24,678 nucleotides of DNA, taken from JBBQNY01 sp038330365. Its GTDB lineage: Bacteria > Pseudomonadota > Gammaproteobacteria > Xanthomonadales > Ahniellaceae. The notes below the pieces were generated by a model. The model was not told the DNA's origin. It saw only the letters and a program-made list of their open reading frames with translations, and did no database searches. A program made the position numbers and the translations under genes. The stretch covers positions 1 through 24,678 of the forward strand of contig JBBQNY010000033.1 of assembly GCA_038330365.1 (NCBI GenBank). The letters run 5' to 3'. Below are positions 6,078-13,686 of the stretch, piece after piece; position 1 is the first letter of the stretch; every line of letters starts with the position of its first letter.

Positions 6078-7757
6078 TCAGCGCTTCATCGAGGCGAAGA
6101 ACTCGTCGTTGGACTTGGTGTTCTTCATCTTGTCGAGCATGAACTCGATCGCCGAGAGCTCGTCCATCGGATGCAGCAACTTGCGCAGGATCCAGATGCG
6201 CTGCAGGCGTTCGGCATCGATCAGCAATTCCTCGCGGCGGGTGCCGGAGCGATTGATGTTGAGAGCCGGATACACGCGCTTCTCGGCGATGCGGCGGTCC
6301 ATGTGCACTTCCATGTTGCCGGTGCCCTTGAACTCCTCGTAGATCACCTCGTCCATCTTGGAGCCGGTCTCGACCAGCGCGGTCGCGATGATGGTGAGCG
6401 ATCCGCCTTCCTCGGCCTTGCGCGCCGCACCGAAGAAACGCTTCGGGCGCTGCAATGCGTTGGCGTCGACGCCGCCGGTCAGCACCTTGCCCGACGACGG
6501 CACCACGGTGTTGTAGGCACGCGCCAGGCGGGTGATGGAGTCGAGCAGGATGATGACGTCGCGCTTGTGCTCGACCAGGCGCTTGGCGCGCTCGATCACC
6601 ATCTCGGCGACCTGCACGTGACGCACGGCGGGCTCGTCGAAGGTCGACGAGATCACTTCGCCGCGCACGCTGCGCTGCATCTCGGTGACTTCCTCGGGAC
6701 GCTCGTCGATCAGCAGGATGATCAGATGCGCATCCGGATGGTTGTGCATGATCGCCTGCGCGATGTTCTGCAGCATCATCGTCTTGCCGGCTTTCGGCGG
6801 CGACACGATCAGGCCGCGCTGACCCTTGCCGATGGGCGCCATCAGATCGAGGATGCGGCCGGTGATGTCCTCGCTGGAGCCGTTGCCGCGCTCAAGATGG
6901 AACTGCTCGCGCGGGAACAGCGCGGTCAGGTTCTCGAACGGCACCTTGCCCTTGGAGGCTTCCGGCGGCTCGCCATTGATCGCGTCGACCTTGAGCAGCG
7001 CGAAGTAACGCTCGCCATCCTTGGGCTGGCGGATCTTGCCGATGATGTAGTCGCCGGTGCGCAGGTTGAAGCGGCGGATCTGCGAGGGCGAGACGTAGAT
7101 GTCGTCGGGTCCGGCGAGATAGCTCTCCTCGGCCGCGCGCAGGAAGCCGAAGCCATCCTGCAGGATCTCGAGCACGCCTTCGCCGTCGATGCCTTCCTGG
7201 GTTCGGCACAGCACCTTGAGCAGGTTGAAGATGACGTCCTGCTTGCGCGCACGTGCCACCACTTCGCCCATGCCGACTTCTTCAGCCAGCGACACCAGCG
7301 CCGTGGCGTTCATGCGCTTGAGCTCGGTCAGCGAGGTCGGGGCGTTTGGCGGCAGGGGCGGCAGTTCGCGTCGCGTCTCGTTGCGCTGCGAACCATCGTC
7401 GTCGGGATCGACTTCCGCACGATTGCCGCGCTCGGGACGCTCGACGCGTTCACCGCCGCCGCCACCGCCACCGCCACCGCCACCGCCACTACGTTTGCGG
7501 TCGCGGAAACGGCTGCGCCGGTCGCGGCGGCCGCCGCGACCTTCGCTATCGCCGGTGTTCTCGCCGCCGGAGTTGTCGCCGCCACCGTGGTCGCCGCCGG
7601 AGGAGTCGCCGCGGTTGTTGTCCGACGACGGCGCTGCACTGTCGTCACTGGAGCGGTTGTCATCGCCGCGCGCGTCGCGCGGTTCGGGATTGTCGCCGGC
7701 GTCGGGGCCGGACGGTTCGGGGTTTTCGAGCACGCATGCCTCGCGCTTCTGGCGCAT
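6078..7757 (-). CDS. rho: Transcription termination factor Rho with long disordered N-terminal extension
   Basis: The product is 559 aa against about 420 for E. coli Rho. The hexameric RNA-dependent ATPase ends transcription at C-rich unstructured RNA. The conserved part begins at about residue 140 (SLTELKRMNATALVSLAEE). It includes RNP1 DGFGFLRAAE (about 198), Walker A SPPKAGKTMM (about 319), Walker B VIILLDSITRLARAYN (about 398), then SGKVLTGGVDANALQRPKRFFGAARK, and an intact C-terminus. The first 140 residues are rich in Asp, Asn, Ser, Gly and Arg and include a run of 12 glycines coded by a CCGCCA-type hexamer repeat. Starts: the ATG at 7757 is annotated, but a GTG at 7733 has GAGG 5 nt upstream and may be the true start; an in-frame start at 7862 is less likely. 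In related genomes rho often follows trxA directly; here two other genes separate them. Confidence 0.95.
   Translation of the reverse strand: MRQKREACVLENPEPSGPDAGDNPEPRDARGDDNRSSDDSAAPSSDNNRGDSSGGDHGGGDNSGGENTGDSEGRGGRRDRRSRFRDRKRSGGGGGGGGGGGGERVERPERGNRAEVDPDDDGSQRNETRRELPPLPPNAPTSLTELKRMNATALVSLAEEVGMGEVVARARKQDVIFNLLKVLCRTQEGIDGEGVLEILQDGFGFLRAAEESYLAGPDDIYVSPSQIRRFNLRTGDYIIGKIRQPKDGERYFALLKVDAINGEPPEASKGKVPFENLTALFPREQFHLERGNGSSEDITGRILDLMAPIGKGQRGLIVSPPKAGKTMMLQNIAQAIMHNHPDAHLIILLIDERPEEVTEMQRSVRGEVISSTFDEPAVRHVQVAEMVIERAKRLVEHKRDVIILLDSITRLARAYNTVVPSSGKVLTGGVDANALQRPKRFFGAARKAEEGGSLTIIATALVETGSKMDEVIYEEFKGTGNMEVHMDRRIAEKRVYPALNINRSGTRREELLIDAERLQRIWILRKLLHPMDELSAIEFMLDKMKNTKSNDEFFASMKR
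7451..7488. repeat. Hexanucleotide (CCGCCA) tandem repeat inside rho
   Basis: On the plus strand CCGCCA is repeated about five times after CACCGCCGC. On the coding strand this gives a run of 12 Gly codons in the disordered N-terminal extension of Rho. Unit length is a multiple of three, so copy-number change would alter linker length without frameshift. Confidence 0.8.
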
Positions 7758-7885
7758 GAAAAAAGGGGAGGGTATTGCCTTGAGAGTCCGCGAGCGGGCG
7801 CATGGTGCGCTCCGGGGGACTGGGGAAACCTTACATCGCGTAGACATGCACGTGCAAGCCACGAGTGGCGGCGCGCCGAAATCGT

Positions 7886-8518
7886 TCAGTGGAGCTGGAT
7901 CTCGATCCTTCCCACATCCGTGTGCGGAATCTCTCTCGCACCGTAAGCGCCCATTGCACGCGTGCTGCCTTGCAGATTCAACGAATCGACATAGATCACC
8001 AGGTAGCGCGCGCGCTCCAGATCTCCGCGCAACGCGGTGAGGTTGTGCATGGTCAAGTTGTTGCCGCCCACCCTTGTCTGGCTCTTGCTGGGCCTCGCCA
8101 TTGTCTGGATCATCCGGCCTTGCTGGTCGAGGTACTGGAAGGAAGGTGCAAGGATGTGGTCGCCTTCAGCAAGCGGCCAGCTATTCATCGACCAGAAAAT
8201 TTCCACCCCTTTAATGCCGCTGGTCAGCTTGACGCATATCGCACGAGCCACCATGGCCTCTGCCAACTGAAGACGGGGCGTTTCCTGTGAGAATTGCAGT
8301 CTGACTCGCTGTTTTCTGTCCGGTGCAACGCAATCAGATACAACGTCGAGGTTGCGCGCGACCTGATTTGGTTGAGACGCTGAGGGGCCTTCATTTTCCG
8401 CGTGGCACGCAAGCGAGCCACCCAGCAGCAACAGTAGAAGGCTGAACGGCGCTTTCCTCTGCACGCGGTGAGAATCAGTCTGCCATGCCTCCAAGCGAGC
8501 GCTTCGGGACGGATTCAT
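7886..8518 (-). CDS. Exported protein of unknown function (possibly MalM-like)
   Basis: The product is 210 aa from the ATG at 8518, preceded by AGGATGCAGGG. The N-terminus has a basic stretch (RVQRK) and a hydrophobic core (FSLLLLLLGGSLACHA). That is a signal peptide with cleavage probable near ACHA-EN; the Cys context (GSLAC) is not a good lipobox. The mature part contains WSMNSWPLAEGDHILAPSFQ, QGRMIQTMARPSKSQT and ARYLVIYVDSLNLQGSTRAM, and ends GRIEIQLH. The pattern of beta-rich sequence, a YLVIY strand and a closing G.I.I.L strand faintly recalls periplasmic MalM, but this is weak and no function is claimed. It is divergent from another exported unknown at 8727 with a 208-nt shared upstream region and lies between trxA and rho. 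Confidence 0.72.
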   Translation of the reverse strand: MNPSRSARLEAWQTDSHRVQRKAPFSLLLLLLGGSLACHAENEGPSASQPNQVARNLDVVSDCVAPDRKQRVRLQFSQETPRLQLAEAMVARAICVKLTSGIKGVEIFWSMNSWPLAEGDHILAPSFQYLDQQGRMIQTMARPSKSQTRVGGNNLTMHNLTALRGDLERARYLVIYVDSLNLQGSTRAMGAYGAREIPHTDVGRIEIQLH

Positions 8519-8726
8519 CCCTGCATCCTCTATGTCTGCTCGCTCAACACTCTGCCACATTCGTGCCGGTTCGAGACGTGATCCAACTTGACCCCGCGTC
8601 GTGAACGGCTTCGCTTGTGCGCGAGGCAAGCTTCATGAAAAGCTGCGGTTTTGAGCGTGGCGAGTCCCGTCGGGAGACACCATTTCGCTCGCCGACTGAC
8701 GCGTTTGGGATCAATTGAGGGTCGAT

Positions 8727-9545
8727 ATGCCAAGGTTTCACGTGCTCATGTTTTTTGTGGCAGTTGCCACTGCCCCGGTTGGCGCAGGTAACCCGTTCCA
8801 ACGCCCGAGCATCACCGATCTGCCCATTCCGCTCGGCAATCCGACTTATGTCGTGCTCGCCATGCAGGATCAACTGGGTGTCGCGGCCGTTCCGCTCAGT
8901 GCGTTTTCCGGGCCCGCCTTCACGCTCATCGCGAATACCAACGGAGATGAACTCCTCGTTCCGCTGCAACTCAAGCTCGGAAATCGTGAGTTTCTGCCCG
9001 ACCTTGCAACGGCGGTGGAAGCACTGGATCCCGCATTTGTCGGTGCGGACGCAGTCCAGGTCCCGACCCTTGCCGATGCGCCAGAGGGTGCCGTAGTCCT
9101 GGAGATCTCCGGCAAGCCCACGATGGGCCGCAGGTACCGCACTTTTTTCGTGGTTTTAACGGCACATGTTTGCCGCCGCGAAGCGGCAGCACCGCGAGGA
9201 TGCCGCGAGATGTACCAGAACGAGTATCACTATGAATTCGGTCTGCCGGCGGGTTCCCCCAAAGCCTCGCGCAAGTCGAAGCTGGCACGGCAGTGGGAGG
9301 CTCTTCCCGAGGGCCGAATGGCTGCAATGATTGTCGAGGGCATTGGCGGGGCGGTCGGACTAATCAACCTCGACTTCCAGCTGCGGAACAGCAGGGATCG
9401 TTCAGGTTCAGTATTTCGGCATGAACATCCCATGGGCAACATTTCCCGCATGCGGGTCGTGTCGGAAAATGCAGAAAGGCTGGTTATGCGATGGCTGGGA
9501 GATGGGCCCCTCTTTTCTGTGGAAACGCGCATAGCGCCTCCGTGA
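8727..9545 (+). CDS. Exported protein of unknown function
   Basis: The product is 272 aa from the ATG at 8727, which has GAGGG 5-6 nt upstream; an in-frame TTG at 8715 is less likely. The N-terminus MPRFHVLMFFVAVATAPVGA is a short type I signal peptide. The mature protein contains PTYVVLAMQDQLGVAAVPLS, LIANTNGDELLVPLQLKLGN, GRRYRTFFVVLTAHVCRRE with a second Cys nearby (RGCREM), and a C-terminal MRWLGDGPLFSVETRIAPP. Two close cysteines may form a disulfide. No family is recognised. It converges on trxA, with a hairpin at 9571-9593 between them, and is divergent from the exported protein at 7886-8518; the two may be co-regulated. No further gene of a shared pathway is visible. Confidence 0.75.
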   Translation: MPRFHVLMFFVAVATAPVGAGNPFQRPSITDLPIPLGNPTYVVLAMQDQLGVAAVPLSAFSGPAFTLIANTNGDELLVPLQLKLGNREFLPDLATAVEALDPAFVGADAVQVPTLADAPEGAVVLEISGKPTMGRRYRTFFVVLTAHVCRREAAAPRGCREMYQNEYHYEFGLPAGSPKASRKSKLARQWEALPEGRMAAMIVEGIGGAVGLINLDFQLRNSRDRSGSVFRHEHPMGNISRMRVVSENAERLVMRWLGDGPLFSVETRIAPP

Positions 9546-9570
9546 TACCTGGACACAAGGTCACGCACCG

Positions 9571-9593
9571 GCGCCGCACTCGAGTGGCGGCGC
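9571..9593. terminator. Hairpin between the exported-protein gene and trxA
   Basis: GCGCCGC (9571-9577) pairs with GCGGCGC (9587-9593). The stem continues inward through ACT/AGT, with one bulged G. It lies 25 nt after the stop at 9545 and 18 nt before the trxA end, consistent with a shared terminator for convergent genes. There is no T-tract. Confidence 0.5.
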
Positions 9594-9611
9594 ACTTCGT
9601 GCAACTGAAAC

Positions 9612-9938
9612 TCAGATGGTGCGGTCGATCAGCTGGGTCAGCTGGGTGCGGTTGACGGCGCCGATCTGGGTCGCCTCCACCTTGCCTGCCTTGAAGATCA
9701 TCAGCGTCGGAATACCGCGCACGTTGTAGCTGCGCGGGGTCTTCTGGTGCTGGTCGATGTTGACCTTGATGACCTTGAGGCGTCCGGCGTAGGCGGCCGC
9801 GACTTCGTCGAGCATCGGCGCGATCATCTTGCAGGGACCGCACCATTCGGCCCAGAAATCCACGAGCACCGGCTCCTCGGAATTGAGGACCTCGGCTTCG
9901 AAGTCGGTGTCGCCTACGTGGGTGATGAGGTCGCTCAT
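9612..9938 (-). CDS. trxA: Thioredoxin
   Basis: The product is 108 aa, the standard thioredoxin length. It reduces protein disulfides in the cytoplasm using electrons from thioredoxin reductase. The active site WCGPC is at residues 32-36 within VLVDFWAEWCGPCKMIAPML. The cis-Pro loop RGIPTLMIFK and the closing QLTQLIDRTI are intact. The ATG at 9938 is preceded by CAGGAG at 7-8 nt spacing; the longer open frame upstream is not family-like. It is divergent from rhlB with a 224-nt gap. In related genomes rho commonly follows trxA in the same direction; here two unrelated exported-protein genes intervene. Confidence 0.98.
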   Translation of the reverse strand: MSDLITHVGDTDFEAEVLNSEEPVLVDFWAEWCGPCKMIAPMLDEVAAAYAGRLKVIKVNIDQHQKTPRSYNVRGIPTLMIFKAGKVEATQIGAVNRTQLTQLIDRTI

Positions 9939-10162
9939 GGGGTGCTCCTGTAAGGGGAAAGCGCTGGCTGCGCTACAATCGCACACTTGGCTCCGGGCCA
10001 GCGCGCCAGTTCGAAAACGTCGACCAGTACGGAAATCGTCTGTCGATCCCCCGATTGTGGTGACCCCCCCGAGCCGATTCAAGCCGCGCCTCGATGCGCG
10101 TTCCCTCCCGGCCGCGACCGCGCGCGATGCGCGGCGCTTGCCCCTCCCACCTTCGGATCCGC

Positions 10163-12070
10163 ATGAACCTTGCCGCCATCCCGGTCGCTGACCACGATTC
10201 CAAACCCCTCACCGAGCTCCGTTTCGACTCGCTCGACCTGCATCCGCTGCTTGCCTCCGGGCTCGTGGACGCGGGCTTCGAGTTCGCCACGCCGATCCAG
10301 GAACTGACCCTGCCGCTCGCGCTCGCCGGCCGTGATGTCGCCGGGCAAGCACAGACCGGCACCGGCAAGACGCTGGCCTTCCTGGTCGCGCTCATCAATC
10401 GCCTGCTCACCCGGCCGGCGCTCGCAGAGCGCAAGCCGGGCGATCCGCGCGCACTCATCCTGGCGCCCACGCGCGAACTCGCGATCCAGATCCACAAGGA
10501 CGCGATGAAGTTCGCCGGTGATACGGGCCTGCGCTTCGCGCTGGTGTATGGCGGCGTCGACTACGAGAAGCAGCGCGACCTCCTGCAGCATGGCGTCGAC
10601 GTCATCATCGCGACGCCCGGCCGGCTGATTGATTACGTCAAGCAGCACAAGGTGGTCTCGCTGCACGCCTGCGAGGTCTGCGTGCTCGACGAGGCGGATC
10701 GCATGTTCGATCTCGGCTTCATCAAGGACATCCGCTTCCTGCTGCGGCGCATGCCCATCCGCACCGAGCGCCAGACCCTGCTGTTCTCGGCGACGCTGTC
10801 GCATCGCGTGCTGGAGCTGGCGTACGAGCACATGAACGAGCCGGAAAAAGTCACGGTCGAGACCGAGTTCGTCACCGCCGATCGCGTGCGCCAGACGGTC
10901 TACTTCCCCGCCAACGAAGAGAAGCTCTCGTTGCTGATCGGGCTCCTCAATCACATGGATCCGAGCCGCACCATGGTGTTCGTCAACACCAAGGTCTGGG
11001 CCGAGAGGATCGCGAACGCGCTCGAGCGCCGTAACTTCCGCGTCGCCCTGCTGTCGGGCGACGTGCCGCAGACCAAGCGCGAGCGCCTGCTGAAGAAATT
11101 CCAGGCGGGCGAAGTGCAGGTGCTGGTGGCGACTGACGTGGCCGCGCGCGGCCTGCACATCGACGCGGTGTCGCACGTGTTCAACTTCGATCTGCCGCAG
11201 GATGCAGAAGACTACGTGCATCGGATCGGGCGCACCGCGCGGCTCGGGGCTGAGGGCGATGCCATCAGCTTCGCGTGCGAGCGCTACGCGTTTTCGCTGC
11301 CGGCGATCGAGGAATTCATCGGCCAGAAACTCCCCGTCGCAGCGGTCGACCCGGCGATGCTGGAGCCGGTCGAACGCGCGCCGCTGGAGGCTTCGGAGAA
11401 AATGTCGGCTTCCGACGATCCCGGCGACGTCATGCCGCGCCATGTGCGCGAGCGGCAGGCGCAGCGCGGCGCGTCCGGTGCGGGTTCACGCTCAGGCACG
11501 CCGCGCCGCGCATCCGCCCCGAAGCGCGATGCCGGCACTGCTGCCGCGACAGCGCCCGTGAACGACGCGCCCGGCGAGAGCGCTGAAGGTGCAACCCGTC
11601 GGCGTCCGCGCCGCGCGCGCACGGAAGGGACCGCAGCCGCGAGCGGCGAAGCGCCGGCCCGCGTCGAGGTCAGCGGCCCGGCTGCAGGTGCGGATGCGGT
11701 CAAACCCGCCACCGATGCCGCGGCCGATCCGTCTGCACCGAAGAAGCGGCGACGTCGCGGCGGTCGCGGCCGCAATCGCAGCGGTGGCGATGCGGCGACT
11801 GCGGCGGCGGGCGGCGCGCCGGCCACCGGCGCTGACAGCAAGACCGCCGGACGCGGTCGCAGGGAACCGGGCACCCAGCCCGGCGGACGCCGGGGCCGGG
11901 CCGAGGCCAACCGCTCAGGCGCGGAATCCGCACCCAGGAAGGCGCCCGCAAAGCGCCAACCCGCGCGACGTACGGCAAACCCCGGCACCGAGCCGGCGGG
12001 AATCGTCGGCAGCATCAAGCGCGGATTGGGTTTGCTGGCGCGCAGCCTCGGCCTCGGCAAGAAGCCCTGA
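10163..12070 (+). CDS. rhlB: ATP-dependent DEAD-box RNA helicase RhlB with long C-terminal tail
   Basis: The product is 635 aa; E. coli RhlB, the helicase of the RNA degradosome, is 421 aa. All DEAD-box motifs are present: Q motif FATPIQ, motif I AGQAQTGTGKT (about 61-71), PTRELA, GG, ATPGRLID, DEAD at 176-179, SAT, then FVNTK, ATDVAARGLH and HRIGRTAR (about 352-359). The core reads like Xanthomonadales RhlB (DYVKQHKVVSLHACEVCVLD, RFLLRRMPI). From about residue 410 the sequence becomes an Ala/Arg/Pro/Gly-rich, basic tail of about 225 residues with clusters such as KKRRRRGGRGRNRSGG, probably disordered and RNA-binding. It ends in a short conserved-looking segment (IVGSIKRGLGLLARSLGLGKK). The ATG at 10163 is chosen because the in-frame extension upstream is not family-like. 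It is divergent from trxA. Confidence 0.95.
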   Translation: MNLAAIPVADHDSKPLTELRFDSLDLHPLLASGLVDAGFEFATPIQELTLPLALAGRDVAGQAQTGTGKTLAFLVALINRLLTRPALAERKPGDPRALILAPTRELAIQIHKDAMKFAGDTGLRFALVYGGVDYEKQRDLLQHGVDVIIATPGRLIDYVKQHKVVSLHACEVCVLDEADRMFDLGFIKDIRFLLRRMPIRTERQTLLFSATLSHRVLELAYEHMNEPEKVTVETEFVTADRVRQTVYFPANEEKLSLLIGLLNHMDPSRTMVFVNTKVWAERIANALERRNFRVALLSGDVPQTKRERLLKKFQAGEVQVLVATDVAARGLHIDAVSHVFNFDLPQDAEDYVHRIGRTARLGAEGDAISFACERYAFSLPAIEEFIGQKLPVAAVDPAMLEPVERAPLEASEKMSASDDPGDVMPRHVRERQAQRGASGAGSRSGTPRRASAPKRDAGTAAATAPVNDAPGESAEGATRRRPRRARTEGTAAASGEAPARVEVSGPAAGADAVKPATDAAADPSAPKKRRRRGGRGRNRSGGDAATAAAGGAPATGADSKTAGRGRREPGTQPGGRRGRAEANRSGAESAPRKAPAKRQPARRTANPGTEPAGIVGSIKRGLGLLARSLGLGKKP

Positions 12071-12204
12071 CTGACGGCAGGCGGCGACGCGAGCGGCGAT
12101 GCCGTGCCCGCGTCGTTTGCGAGCTTGCTCCGATGCACCGTCGTGGCCCGTACTGGTGAGCACTCCACTTGGTACGCTTGCGTGATGAATCCGGCGCCTT
12201 CAAG

Positions 12205-12488
12205 GAACCTCTGATCAATGTCACGTCGACGGCATGCTGCCCAGAAGGCCCGCAGGCTGGTGGGCGCGTCGCCGCGCAGGCTGGCGGCCTGGGCAAGACG
12301 CGGTCGCCGGTCCGGGGGCCTGCTGGACTTCACCCGGTCTTTTGAATTGAGAAATTTCATGGGCCGCTTTGTCAGCACTCCGGTCGGTGTTGCGACCGCT
12401 GGCAATGCATTGAGCATTCCCTCAACGCCGCGTCTTGACCGGCGCGCAGACAAAGCGGTGACGCCGGCGTGACATTGGTCAGAGGCTC
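12205..12488. mobile_element. MITE-like element with 30-bp terminal inverted repeats
   Basis: Positions 12205-12234 and the reverse complement of 12459-12488 match at 25 of 30 bases; both ends read GARCCTCTGAYCAATGTCACG inward-facing, given here as a consensus of 21 with two ambiguous positions split as GARCCTCTGA and YCAATGTCACG. The 284-bp interior has no recognisable transposase; an 84-codon frame (12218-12472) shows no family. Outside the repeats a gapped TTCAAG (12199-12204) and CTTGAA (12494-12499) pair extends the symmetry. No clear target-site duplication was found. It fills most of the 424-nt gap between rhlB and gspC; 12071-12204 shows no other feature. Confidence 0.6.
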
Positions 12489-12494
12489 GCTGGC

Positions 12495-13433
12495 TTGAAC
12501 CTCGATCTGCGCGATCGGCTGCTGCACGATGCGCGTGCGCGTCCCCTCGCGCTGCTGCTGGTGACCGTCGCCGCTGCCTTCTGCCTGTACCTGCTCGTGC
12601 AGTGGCTGCTGCTGGTGCTGCGCTGGACGGACGTACCCCCGGCGGCACCCGCAGGCACCGGCCCAATGCCGATGGATACCGCGCCGCCGGATCGCCTGGC
12701 GCGTTTGCACCTGTTCGGCGCGTCCACCCTGCCCATCGACTCGCGCAGCGTCGCCAGCACCGCCCCGGATTCGGCGTCCCAACTGGTCCTGCGCGGCGTT
12801 TTCGCCGCCGCCGATCCGCGTGCAGGCCGCGCGATCATCGCGGGGCCGGACCAGCAGGAGTCGCACTACGCCGTCGGTGCGACCTTGCCCGGCAACGTCC
12901 AGCTGGTAGGCGTGCACGCCGACCGTGTGGTGATTTCCAATGGCGGCACCCTCGAAGTCCTGCGCCTGCCACGTGCCGGCGCCGTGGCCGCTGGCGCTGC
13001 CCCCGTTGGCGCCGGCGGTCCGCGTGCGGCCGCATCGCTGCCCACGGGCGGGCAGCCCGCATCCATCCCTGGAGACCTGATGGCGGGGGCCGGCAGTGCC
13101 GCACCGTTGATCGCGCCGATGACAGCCGGCAGCTTCGGCGCCGCAGCGACCGGGCTGGGCGTCGATCCCGCGCAACTGGTGCGTGACGTGCGGCTCGAAC
13201 CGGTGCTGGCCGATGGTCAGCAGACTGGCGTGCGCGTGGTAAGCAGCAACACGGCGCTTCTGGAAAAGCTGGGCCTGCAGCCCGGCGACGAGCTCACCTC
13301 GGTGAACGGCATCGCGCTCGACAATCCCCTGCGCGGCGCTGAAGTCATGCAGAACCTCGGTCAGGCCCAGAGCGCGACGCTCACCGTCCGCCGCAACGGT
13401 CGCGAGCAAACGCTCTCGGTCGCACTGCGCTGA
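12495..13433 (+). CDS. gspC: Type II secretion system inner-membrane protein GspC
   Basis: The product is 312 aa. GspC links the inner-membrane platform to the secretin GspD. It has a short cytoplasmic N-terminus, one membrane helix (about 17-38, LALLLVTVAAAFCLYLLVQW), then the homology region (about 70-155, LFGAST...LRGVFAAAD...AIIAG...YAVGATLPGNVQLVGVHADR). A Gly/Ala/Pro linker and a C-terminal PDZ-like domain follow (about 225-310; LLEKLGLQPGDELTSVNGIA). The start is TTG at 12495 with AGAGG 9 nt upstream; an in-frame stop at 12459 rules out ATG starts further up. The ribosome binding site lies inside the right terminal repeat of the MITE-like element. The last 42 bases, including the stop, are repeated exactly at 13495-13536. 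Confidence 0.9.
   Translation: MNLDLRDRLLHDARARPLALLLVTVAAAFCLYLLVQWLLLVLRWTDVPPAAPAGTGPMPMDTAPPDRLARLHLFGASTLPIDSRSVASTAPDSASQLVLRGVFAAADPRAGRAIIAGPDQQESHYAVGATLPGNVQLVGVHADRVVISNGGTLEVLRLPRAGAVAAGAAPVGAGGPRAAASLPTGGQPASIPGDLMAGAGSAAPLIAPMTAGSFGAAATGLGVDPAQLVRDVRLEPVLADGQQTGVRVVSSNTALLEKLGLQPGDELTSVNGIALDNPLRGAEVMQNLGQAQSATLTVRRNGREQTLSVALR
13392..13433 (+). repeat. 42-bp direct repeat, copy 1 (3' end of gspC including stop)
   Basis: This is identical over all 42 bases to 13495-13536. It encodes the last 13 residues of GspC (RNGREQTLSVALR) and the stop codon. Confidence 0.95.
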
Positions 13434-13494
13434 TCACGCACATCCACTGCCATGATCGCTCGCGGTCGCGCGTCGCAATGCCCCGGCCACCCAT

Positions 13495-13536
13495 CGCAAC
13501 GGTCGCGAGCAAACGCTCTCGGTCGCACTGCGCTGA
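13495..13536 (+). repeat. 42-bp direct repeat, copy 2 (non-coding duplicate of gspC 3' end)
   Basis: This is an exact copy of 13392-13433, offset by 103 bp and separated by a 61-bp spacer with no recognised content. Bases immediately flanking the two copies differ, so the repeat is exactly bounded at 42 bp. It lies in the gspC-gspD gap. Confidence 0.95.
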
Positions 13537-13686
13537 ACCTGACGCAGCGGCCGTGCTGCATTCCTTGCGACCGGGGCACATGGAGCAGCCAACGTGCGCT
13601 CGTGTAATCTCGGCGGCGCTGCACGCAACTGCCGCGACCGCAGCATCCGCGTTGAAGCCCAGTCCCCGATCCGAGGTCAGCCCATC

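Noticed and set aside
7451..7488. Possible CRISPR or phase-variable repeat
   Set aside because: The hexamer repeat is inside rho and in frame, has no spacers, and cannot shift the frame.
6072..7946. 624-codon open frame antisense to rho
   Set aside because: It mirrors rho codon structure in high-GC DNA, with low-complexity His/Asp/Ala content and no domain; rho is certain on the opposite strand.
10079..11443. 454-codon minus-strand open frame antisense to rhlB
   Set aside because: This is a shadow of the DEAD-box helicase frame; His/Arg/Gln-rich and without any recognisable motif.
12199..12204. Target-site duplication for the MITE-like element
   Set aside because: Flanking bases (TTCAAG left, GCTGG right) are not direct repeats. 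The TTCAAG/CTTGAA match is inverted and may belong to the element ends.
12218..12472. 84-codon open frame inside the MITE-like element
   Set aside because: Arg-rich and lacking any transposase motif. It spans the element only by chance and has no ribosome binding site.
11284..12666. 460-codon minus-strand open frame across the rhlB tail and MITE
   Set aside because: It runs antisense through the low-complexity rhlB tail into a repeat element; composition is Ala/Arg/Pro with no domain.
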